A stretch of DNA of 6,323 nucleotides from CAYGDT01 sp964348745 (GTDB lineage Bacteria; Patescibacteriota; Gracilibacteria; Peribacterales; Peribacteraceae), in contig CAYGDT010000074.1 of NCBI GenBank assembly GCA_964348745.1, positions 1-6,323 on the forward strand, read 5' to 3'. A program made the position numbers and the translations under genes. This document shows positions 1 to 4,948 of this stretch, piece after piece (within the stretch, counting starts at the first letter, position 1; each line of letters opens with the position of its first letter). The notes below the pieces were generated by a model. It saw nothing but the letters and a program-made list of their open reading frames with translations, was not told the origin of the DNA and made no database searches.

Positions 1-120
1 TTCCAGTACTGTAATACTGTCAAAAGGATTTGTTTCGGAAGCATTTTTTTGGCTTTTCGAAGCCGAAATAGTGGATTTCATAATGTATAGTTGTAAATTA
101 CGCGGATTCTAGGGAGGACA

Positions 121-147
121 TCCAAAGAAATCAAGGCTCTAAGAGCC
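121..147 (-). terminator. Weak candidate terminator hairpin for the minus-strand transcript
   Basis: Read on the minus strand, the perfect arms GGCTCT and AGAGCC enclose one base and are followed by TTGATTTCTTT, a T-rich but interrupted tract. It lies about 200 bases past the stop of the NIF3-family gene, in the right orientation to end that transcript. The stem is only 5-6 bp and the T tract is broken, so this is a weak intrinsic terminator at best. No better terminator was found between 130 and 345. Confidence 0.2.
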
Positions 148-206
148 AGGATTGCCAGATTTTCCTACAAATTTGAAATGTTATGTTCTCGTTACATTTC
201 TGATAT

Positions 207-315
207 GGCGCGCCTGCCTGCCGGCAGAGGCAGGCCTGCCTGTCGGTCTTCGACTCCGAGGCTCAGACTCGAGGAGCAGACAGGCACGTAGGCAACCTTC
301 CTGCGGCAGGCAAGC
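207..315. repeat. GC-rich cluster of nested inverted repeats (REP/MITE-like)
   Basis: This is a run of adjoining palindromes. GGCGCGCC (207-214) comes first. GCCTGCCTGCC (212-222) pairs with 223-235 apart from a 2-base GA bulge. GGCAGGCCTGCC (229-240) is a perfect 12-bp palindrome. TGCCTGTC (237-244) pairs exactly with GACAGGCA (279-286), and CTCCGAG (254-260) can pair inside it with the CTCGAGGAG segment (268-276). CTTCCTG/CAGG-c-AAG (298-314) closes the cluster. The core word GCCTGCC and its complement recur five or so times. Composition contrasts sharply with the AT-rich flank. This looks like a dispersed palindromic repeat or the remains of a small non-autonomous mobile element. No T tract follows any stem, so an ordinary intrinsic terminator is unlikely. 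Whether it is repeated elsewhere in the genome cannot be seen here. Confidence 0.55.
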
Positions 316-345
316 GTTCGCTGGGTGAGGGATTACACAAGGTTT

Positions 346-1308
346 CTATTTCCGCTTCACACGGATAAACCCTGATGTATCGATCGTCTTGAGTCCTTTT
401 TCCTCCTTTTCGAGTTTATCGAGCAGCAGGTTGATACCGATGGCGTCGGATGCCATGTGCGAACATTGGATCATATTCACATGATGTTCCTTGGCTGCTT
501 CGAGCGTTTTCTCGGTCACATGCATGGAGAGGATGGTTCCAACCCCCGCCTTACTCTGTTCCACAAGCTGTTCTTCCGGACCGTTGGTTCCGCCGGTGAA
601 CTCCGTAGCGGCGATCTTTCCCGTGCGGTTTCCCGGGCTGCCGTTGACGATGATCGGAGGATTTCCTTTCTTTGCGTAGTACGCGTACTCGGGGATCTTC
701 ATAATCGCATCGAGGATGCTGCTTAGGTCGTCGTGCTCTTTCGAGCAGATTTCTTTTTCCATAAACCTCCACACAAGGTTGTCGGTGATGGTGTGGCAGC
801 AGAAGGCGGGAATGCCGAGTAATTCCGCAGCGCGCTCGGTACGGAAAAGGTTATCGGCGTGGATCGATCTCCAGATTTTGTCCATGCGCGGCTTGAGCTG
901 CCCTTCGGAGTGGTTGACCGGCACACCGTGGCTGGCGAGAACGTCCACCTGCAGGGTCATTACTTTATCGAGATCGGCGAGCGCACGGCCTTCGGGATGA
1001 TGGATAAAGAGACAGTCGATCTTGGTGCCCTTCTCGCGCAGGCGGTCACAGAGCAGCACCTCGGGCGTTTCGATGTCGATACCAACCATGAGAGTCTTTA
1101 CTTCTTCTTTCCCCGTTCCATTGATCACACGACAGTCGGGGTAGGGGTTCCATGTGCGCTCATCGTCGAAGATTTCCTTCTGCCACCCATCGAGTTTCTT
1201 TGCGCGTTCTTTCACTTTCTTAAATTGCTTTTCAAAGAATTTCTTATCACGGACGTCGGCTTGCATGCCGATCTCCACAGCACGTCGAAAGAGTGTTTCA
1301 AGTTTCAT
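346..1308 (-). CDS. NIF3/DUF34-family putative metal-binding protein
   Basis: This 320-residue protein matches my memory of the long bacterial NIF3 (NGG1p-interacting factor 3-like, DUF34) form. NIF3 proteins are cytosolic, usually bind two metal ions through conserved His/Asp/Glu residues, and have no settled biochemical role. Visible signatures are VGIDI (75-79), FIHHPEG (101-107, with the His-His pair), a TGG segment (238-240), GTILSMHVTEKTLEAAKEHH (257-276), CSHMASDAIGINLLLDKLE (282-300) and the C-terminal SGFIRVKR (312-319). The N-terminal 50 residues are a charged helical extension typical of this subgroup. Start is ATG at 1308 with no Shine-Dalgarno sequence. It sits 60 bases after the stop of the CoA ligase on the same strand, so it is probably co-transcribed. 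A weak TTGCGT (1341-1346)/TAAGCT (1318-1323) pair with 17-bp spacing could give its own start site close to ATG. The stop is TAG. Family assignment is fairly sure; function is not. Confidence 0.85.
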   Translation of the reverse strand: MKLETLFRRAVEIGMQADVRDKKFFEKQFKKVKERAKKLDGWQKEIFDDERTWNPYPDCRVINGTGKEEVKTLMVGIDIETPEVLLCDRLREKGTKIDCLFIHHPEGRALADLDKVMTLQVDVLASHGVPVNHSEGQLKPRMDKIWRSIHADNLFRTERAAELLGIPAFCCHTITDNLVWRFMEKEICSKEHDDLSSILDAIMKIPEYAYYAKKGNPPIIVNGSPGNRTGKIAATEFTGGTNGPEEQLVEQSKAGVGTILSMHVTEKTLEAAKEHHVNMIQCSHMASDAIGINLLLDKLEKEEKGLKTIDTSGFIRVKRK

Positions 1309-1368
1309 AGTGATGAAAGCTTATCGGGGAACGAGTTTGGACGCAACGGTGACGAGAGGATGTATCTT

Positions 1369-3480
1369 CTATCCAATCACTACCTTCGCATCCGCAACGA
1401 TCACACTTTTCTCCTTCACAAACACCGGATTCAAATCGATATCTTTGATCTGCGGGCAGTCGGTGACGAGCTGTGAAACTGTTTCCACCAGCTTCGCGAC
1501 GTTTTCGATATCCAGCTGTGCGCTGCCGCGCATCCCAAGAAGTAGTTTCCAGGAGGTGAGTTCGGAAAGCATACGGTACGCTTCGGAGTGTCCGATCGGT
1601 GCGATGCGAAACGCCGTGTCTTGAAGCAGTTCTGTGTAAATGCCTCCGAGACCTACCATGACCAAGTGTCCGAACGACGAATCGCGCGTCGCGCCGACAA
1701 TGAATTCGTTGCCCGCAGGCAGAAACTGCTGGATGAGGACGCCTCGCAAATGCGGGTTGGGCGGTGGAGCGTGCGGCGCGGGGAGGTGCGGTTGCACGTT
1801 TGCGATGATCTCCCGATAGGCGTTACGAACATCACCATCGTTTAACAGATGCGCTTTGATTCCGCCGACATCCGTTTTATGGATGATGCTCGGAGCGGAA
1901 ATTTTTGCGATGACCGGATAGCCGATTTCCTGCGCAAACTGCACTGCTTCCTCTTCGCTTGTTGCAAGCCGCTGTACCGGAAGGGGAATGCCGTAGAGTG
2001 CAAACAGTTCGTTCACTGCATCCTCGGGAATCAACCCCGTATAGTCGCCGAGCAATTGCGCAGCCGATGCAGCGCGGGAATCATCCTGCGTTCGTGCTGT
2101 ATAAGGAGGAGATTTGTCGTCCGGAGTGCGCAGTGCGCCGAGTGCGTGGATTGCTCGTTCCGGCGTATCAAAGCAGGGCACACCGCTGCGTTGCAACATC
2201 AACCGCGCATCGCTCACACTTGCTCCTCCCATAAAACTGGCGACGATCGGCATCATCGAGTGTGTTTTTTTCCATGCGATCACGGCGTTTGCGATCTCTT
2301 CGCACGGCGTCATGACTTGCGGAGTGAGAATCACCGCAACGCCATCAATGTCGGGTTCATCGCCGACAGCCTTCAATGCGGCGACGTAGCGATCGGTTCC
2401 TGCATCGCCGATTAAGTCGATTGGGTTACCGGTACTTGCAGCAGCAGGAAGCGCCGTTTTGAGTTTCGCGTTGATCGCCGCGCCGAGTGGAGGCATCTTC
2501 AAATGCGCTCTCTCCGCTGCATCGGTTGCGAGAATTCCCGGACCACCCGCATTGGTGATGATCGCGATATTGGGTGATCGCAGGGCCGGCTGGTTGCTCA
2601 GTACTTGGAGCAGGTCGAGAAATTCTTCCGTATCGTGCGCACGGACGATGCCGCTCTGGGCGCAGAGCGCATCGATACCGGCATCGCTTCCCGCGAGCGC
2701 GCCGGTATGCGAGGCCGCGGCCTGCGCACCGTGCTGCGATGTTCCCGCTTTCAGAAGCACGATGTGCTTCTTGCGTGCCACTTCGGTTGCTGTGCGCAGG
2801 AATCGCGCTCCGTCTTTGATACTTTCCAAATAAAAACCAATGACGGTCGTTTGGTCGTCGCTTGCTGCACGTTCCAAAAAATCGCACTCATCCATGACGG
2901 TCTTGTTACCGATGGACGCAACGAAACTGTAGCCGATGCCGATCGTAAACGATGCATCCATGATGGCGACCGCCATCGCACCCGATTGGGAGATCAAAGC
3001 GACCGGACCGTCCGGAGGTAGTTTTGTGGCAAACGACGCGTTCATCTTATGGCTCGTGCGCAAAATACCGAGGCAGTTGGGGCCAACGAGAGTGATTGGT
3101 GATTGGTGATTGGCGATTCGGTCATCGATGGTAATTTGACGGATCTGTTTTTCCAGTGCGTCTCCCTCCTTCGTGTGCACTTCGCCGAAGCCGGCAGAAA
3201 TGATCACGACATTTTCAATCTTTTTTTCCGCACATTCCATAAGTACTGCAGGGACGAGCTTCGCCGGAATGACGATGATTGCAAGATCGATTGTGCCGGG
3301 AATTTCTTTTACGGACGCAAAGGACTTCTTGCCAAGAATTTCTTTTTCTTTTGGGTTAATGGGATAGATTGCACCGGCAAATCCTTCCTCAACGAGATTT
3401 CTTACAATGTCATGCCCCACCTTTCCGGGTGTTGCCGATGCACCGATAACGGCAATGGAGGAAGGTTCAAAGAGGCTCAT
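1369..3480 (-). CDS. Acetate/acyl-CoA ligase (ADP-forming), fused alpha-beta chain
   Basis: This is an NDP-forming acyl-CoA synthetase of 703 residues, the usual length for one-chain alpha-beta forms. These enzymes convert acyl-CoA, ADP and phosphate to free acid, CoA and ATP in the cytosol via phosphohistidine. Domain order: CoA-binding Rossmann domain (about 1-145; SIAVIGAS at 8-15, GPNCLGI at 133-139), two succinyl-CoA-ligase-like domains (about 150-450; SQSGAMA at 164-170, SHTGALAGSD at 257-266 with the likely phosphorylated His258, TNAGGPGILATD at 309-320), then ATP-grasp (about 480-703; IIHKTDVGGIK at 532-542 with the likely second relay His534, and a C-terminal IDLNPV at 681-686). The substrate (acetate or other acid) cannot be read from sequence. 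Residues about 122-131 look like a repeat-derived insertion, and 565-580 is a Pro/His-rich loop. Start is ATG at 3480, about 15 bases behind a strong promoter, with no Shine-Dalgarno. Stop is TAG. It likely forms an operon with the downstream NIF3-family gene. Confidence 0.93.
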   Translation of the reverse strand: MSLFEPSSIAVIGASATPGKVGHDIVRNLVEEGFAGAIYPINPKEKEILGKKSFASVKEIPGTIDLAIIVIPAKLVPAVLMECAEKKIENVVIISAGFGEVHTKEGDALEKQIRQITIDDRIANHQSPITLVGPNCLGILRTSHKMNASFATKLPPDGPVALISQSGAMAVAIMDASFTIGIGYSFVASIGNKTVMDECDFLERAASDDQTTVIGFYLESIKDGARFLRTATEVARKKHIVLLKAGTSQHGAQAAASHTGALAGSDAGIDALCAQSGIVRAHDTEEFLDLLQVLSNQPALRSPNIAIITNAGGPGILATDAAERAHLKMPPLGAAINAKLKTALPAAASTGNPIDLIGDAGTDRYVAALKAVGDEPDIDGVAVILTPQVMTPCEEIANAVIAWKKTHSMMPIVASFMGGASVSDARLMLQRSGVPCFDTPERAIHALGALRTPDDKSPPYTARTQDDSRAASAAQLLGDYTGLIPEDAVNELFALYGIPLPVQRLATSEEEAVQFAQEIGYPVIAKISAPSIIHKTDVGGIKAHLLNDGDVRNAYREIIANVQPHLPAPHAPPPNPHLRGVLIQQFLPAGNEFIVGATRDSSFGHLVMVGLGGIYTELLQDTAFRIAPIGHSEAYRMLSELTSWKLLLGMRGSAQLDIENVAKLVETVSQLVTDCPQIKDIDLNPVFVKEKSVIVADAKVVIG
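3090..3120. repeat. In-frame heptad repeat inside the CoA-ligase gene
   Basis: Plus-strand units are GAGTGAT, TGGTGAT, TGGTGAT and TGGCGAT (3090-3117), followed by TCG. It belongs to the same 7-bp family as the array at 4890-4934, which also ends GATTCG. On the coding (minus) strand three units equal seven codons and are read as IANHQSPIT, residues 122-130 of the ligase, just before the conserved GPNCLG motif. Every intact unit here carries TGG, never TAG. The TAG form read on the minus strand would put a TAA stop in one of its three frames. Confidence 0.75.
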
Positions 3481-3494
3481 GCATTGCAGGTTTA

Positions 3495-3530
3495 CTTCAA
3501 TATTTTAACATAAATTAGCTTTCTTAACAA
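3495..3530 (-). promoter_or_regulatory. Extended -10 promoter for the CoA-ligase gene
   Basis: Reading the minus strand, TTGTTA (3525-3530) is followed after exactly 17 bases by TAAAAT (3502-3507), preceded by TG plus one base to give a classic extended -10. The predicted start site is near 3495, leaving a leader of about 15 bases before ATG at 3480, with no Shine-Dalgarno sequence in it. The -35 element is only 5 bases from the -35 of the plus-strand promoter at 3536, so polymerases at the two promoters should compete. Confidence 0.6.
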
Positions 3531-3535
3531 TTTCC

Positions 3536-3574
3536 TTGCTATTCCATCGAATATTCGCAAAATGCACCGGCTTT
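3536..3574 (+). promoter_or_regulatory. Promoter/start block of small gene A, probably leaderless
   Basis: TTGCTA (3536-3541), a 16-base spacer and CAAAAT (3558-3563) are followed by GCACCGGCTTT and the ATG at 3575. The last base of the -10 is 12 bases from the A of ATG, so transcription should begin 0-5 bases before the start codon. The same 42-base layout, with no gaps, precedes the next gene at 3965 with 28 of 42 identical bases, and 16 of the last 17 identical. The -10 is a weaker match here than in the second copy. Confidence 0.5.
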
Positions 3575-3943
3575 ATGGCGCCATCTATTCTTGAATCATC
3601 GGCTTTGGATGTGCTCACTCTGGCACCTCCCCAGAGCGCAGTTTCATCTCTGCAATCCACTGCAGATGCTATTGTTACTTTAGGAATTCTCCAAGGGGAT
3701 TGCTCTACGTTTCGTTGGCATATCGATCAACTGATTTCACACAGAGATGCACTTGCTCAGCACGATCATGCTGATGTTCCGGTGGGGCGCATGCTGACTC
3801 GCGATGCTGTGCTCGCGATCATGACGCAGTTCGTTTGTGATGGTATTTTTGCGGACTGGGATTCCTTCGAGAATCGGGAACAACCGAACTTCCAGCCGAA
3901 TCAGATTGCGTACCTGCAGTCGACGATCGTTAGTCATGAATAG
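3575..3943 (+). CDS. Unrecognised small protein A (122 aa)
   Basis: I do not recognise this protein. It is soluble-looking, with no signal peptide or membrane segment. A Ser/Ala/Leu-rich N-terminus (1-40) is followed by a His/Asp-rich patch (HRDALAQHDHADV, 56-68), the segment VGRMLTRDAVLAIM (70-83), and an aromatic/Asn/Gln-rich C-terminus (FADWDSF at 92-98, QPNFQPNQ at 103-110). An in-frame TTG at 3536 would add 13 residues, but it falls on the -35 element and the matching position before gene B runs into a stop. ATG at 3575 is therefore preferred. There is no Shine-Dalgarno. The stop is TAG. It lies between divergent metabolic genes and shares its start region with gene B. Alignment to gene B is weak (VG-x-[LM]LTR near 70 here and 103 there), so common ancestry is possible but unproven. 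The shared promoter makes it more likely to be a real gene. Confidence 0.65.
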   Translation: MAPSILESSALDVLTLAPPQSAVSSLQSTADAIVTLGILQGDCSTFRWHIDQLISHRDALAQHDHADVPVGRMLTRDAVLAIMTQFVCDGIFADWDSFENREQPNFQPNQIAYLQSTIVSHE

Positions 3944-3964
3944 AGCGCCACTTAAAAAATCTTC

Positions 3965-4003
3965 TTGCATTTTGGAGAATAATTCTTAGAATGCGCCGGC
4001 TTT
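3965..4003 (+). promoter_or_regulatory. Promoter/start block of small gene B, probably leaderless
   Basis: TTGCAT (3965-3970), a 16-base spacer and TAGAAT (3987-3992, one mismatch to TATAAT) are followed by GCGCCGGCTTT and ATG at 4004. The predicted start of transcription falls within about 5 bases of ATG, and there is no Shine-Dalgarno sequence. The identical tail AATGC-R-CCGGCTTTATG occurs before gene A. A GC-rich discriminator of this kind, CRCCGG, is often linked in other bacteria to growth-rate or ppGpp control; that link is inference here. Confidence 0.55.
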
Positions 4004-4384
4004 ATGATTCCGCTTCTTTCTTCCGCTTCCGGCACACCTCTTCCAGATCCTGACGGATTGCCTACAGAAGCACAGTTGCTCGTTTCACTCCAACGACGTT
4101 TGGATCAGATTCCAGCACATCTTCAACAACTGCCACAGTGCCAAGGCACCGCTGCCAGAGTGAATGATCTCCTGAGAGAGTTAGCTCTAACGGATCTGCG
4201 TGCATTACAGGAGGCTCGTGGTGGTTCTCTGAACGTCACCCCTCAAGAAATCTATCAATTTGCCGTGGATGCTAATGTGGTGGTTTCCCCTCCGCAGCAT
4301 GCGCGTAATGTCGGACTGCTCACACGGCGCAATTTTGCGTATATGATTGGGATTTCACCGCAAGAGGACAGCGCTGAAATCTAG
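4004..4384 (+). CDS. Unrecognised small protein B (126 aa)
   Basis: I do not recognise this protein. The N-terminus is Pro/Ser-rich and likely disordered (1-20). A helical, Leu/Gln/Arg-rich middle follows (LLVSLQRRLDQIPAHLQQL, 25-43, and ARVNDLLRELALTDLRALQE, 51-70). After that come TPQEIYQFAVDA (79-90), NVGLLTRRNFAYMIG (102-116) and an acidic tail. There is one cysteine and no membrane segment or signal peptide. The C-terminal TRRNFAYMIG stretch has a helix-like look with basic residues, but I cannot assign a domain. The ATG start is fixed by an in-frame TAA upstream and by the start block shared with gene A. The stop is TAG. The flavodoxin begins 43 bases later, but seems to have its own promoter. 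Confidence 0.7.
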   Translation: MIPLLSSASGTPLPDPDGLPTEAQLLVSLQRRLDQIPAHLQQLPQCQGTAARVNDLLRELALTDLRALQEARGGSLNVTPQEIYQFAVDANVVVSPPQHARNVGLLTRRNFAYMIGISPQEDSAEI

Positions 4385-4415
4385 TTTCTTCCTATAACGT
4401 GCGCGGTAACCTCTG

Positions 4416-4427
4416 TACAATGACTGT
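4416..4427 (+). promoter_or_regulatory. -10-like element six bases before the flavodoxin GTG
   Basis: TACAAT (4416-4421, five of six to TATAAT) ends six bases before the GTG start at 4428, which puts the expected first transcribed base on the start codon itself. No good -35 is seen: TATAAC lies 17 bases upstream (4393-4398). TATAAC could instead be the -10 of a slightly longer transcript with a leader of about 20 bases. No Shine-Dalgarno is present in either case. Confidence 0.4.
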
Positions 4428-4892
4428 GTGTCTTGCATTCATCTTCTCTATGCTTCGGGTTCCGGTCACACCGAGTACGTGTGCACGGTTATCGCCGATG
4501 CATTGCGTGCAGCCGGCTATGAAGCGCTACTCACGCGCGCGGAAGCGGCGAAGGTTGAAGATCTGGCGCGGGGAGATTTTCTCATTCTCGCATCGGGAAC
4601 GTGGAACACCGGAGGGATCGAAGGGCAGCTTCACCCGTACATGTATCAGATTGTTTTTAAGACTGCAAAGGATATCGATCTCGCAGGCAAGCGCTGCAGC
4701 CATATCGCACTCGGTGACGATCGGTATTACTACACCGGGCGAGCGGGGGAGTATCTGCGAAAATTTCTCAAGGATCATAACGGTGACTACTGCCTCGATC
4801 CGCTGACGATCATCAATGAACCGTTTGGACAGGAGGAGAAGATACGGCAGTGGTGTGAAAAGCTTGTGACATGTATTACTTCCCAAAATTAG
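4428..4892 (+). CDS. Flavodoxin-like electron carrier
   Basis: This 154-residue protein has the size and motif order of a short-chain flavodoxin, a soluble FMN carrier. The first strand HLLYA leads into the phosphate-binding loop SGSGHTE (10-16), close to the family's T-x-T-G-N/x-T. SGTWNTGGIEGQLHPYMYQI (56-75) matches the 60s FMN loop, with Trp59 placed to stack on the flavin. IALGDDRYYYTGRAGEYL (93-110) matches the 90s loop, where Tyr residues normally cover the other flavin face. The only usable start is GTG at 4428: an in-frame TAA lies at 4407, and the protein begins directly at the first beta strand. It has no Shine-Dalgarno. The TAG stop is the first three bases of the heptad repeat array. 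The gene sits 56 bases before the 2-oxoacid oxidoreductase, so it is probably that enzyme's electron acceptor (inference). Confidence 0.85.
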   Translation: MSCIHLLYASGSGHTEYVCTVIADALRAAGYEALLTRAEAAKVEDLARGDFLILASGTWNTGGIEGQLHPYMYQIVFKTAKDIDLAGKRCSHIALGDDRYYYTGRAGEYLRKFLKDHNGDYCLDPLTIINEPFGQEEKIRQWCEKLVTCITSQN

Positions 4893-4934
4893 TGATTGGT
4901 GATTAGTGATTAGTGATTAGTGATTAGTGATTCG
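4890..4934. repeat. Tandem heptad repeat TAGTGAT, six units
   Basis: Units are TAGTGAT (4890), TGGTGAT (4897), then four TAGTGAT copies (4904, 4911, 4918, 4925), ending with TCG at 4932-4934. The first unit supplies the TAG stop of the flavodoxin, immediately followed by TGA. Because 7 is not a multiple of 3, the array cycles through all frames and puts TAG and TGA into each plus-strand frame, so it blocks readthrough in every frame. It fills most of the 56-base gap before the oxidoreductase gene. A related copy lies at 3090-3120. Confidence 0.9.
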
Positions 4935-4948
4935 TTCTCAGTATTCCA

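Larger units (their letters stand above)
1..345. other. Non-coding region downstream of the NIF3-family gene
   Basis: I see no convincing gene here on either strand. The first 200 bases are AT-rich and contain small inverted repeats: GGCTT/AAGCC around a TTCG loop (51-64), GGCTCT/AGAGCC (135-147) and GAAATGT/ACATTTC (175-200). From 207 the sequence switches abruptly to GC-rich palindromic DNA, described separately. The stretch is the 3' flank of the minus-strand gene ending at 346. What lies before base 1 is unknown, so part of it could also be the flank of another gene. No tRNA cloverleaf or CRISPR-like spacing was found by eye. Confidence 0.6.

Noticed and set aside
45..66. Hairpin GGCTT-TTCG-AAGCC beside a T run, as an intrinsic terminator
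   Set aside because: The T run precedes the stem on the plus strand and would be an A run after it on the minus strand, so neither orientation fits a terminator.
859..1476. 205-residue open frame on the plus strand
   Set aside because: It runs antisense across the NIF3-family gene and the end of the CoA ligase, both with strong family motifs, and has no recognisable motif of its own. It is a shadow frame.
1849..2415. 188-residue open frame on the plus strand
   Set aside because: It is antisense to the conserved middle of the CoA ligase. It is rich in Cys, Arg and His, as expected of a shadow of GC-rich coding DNA.
3536..3574. TTG start giving a 135-residue form of small protein A
   Set aside because: The TTG is the -35 element of a block conserved before gene B, where the same frame hits a stop. 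The shared ATG position is the better start.
4890..4934. CRISPR or iteron interpretation of the heptad array
   Set aside because: The units are 7 bp and contiguous with no spacers, which excludes CRISPR. There is no replication gene or AT-rich unwinding region nearby to support an origin.
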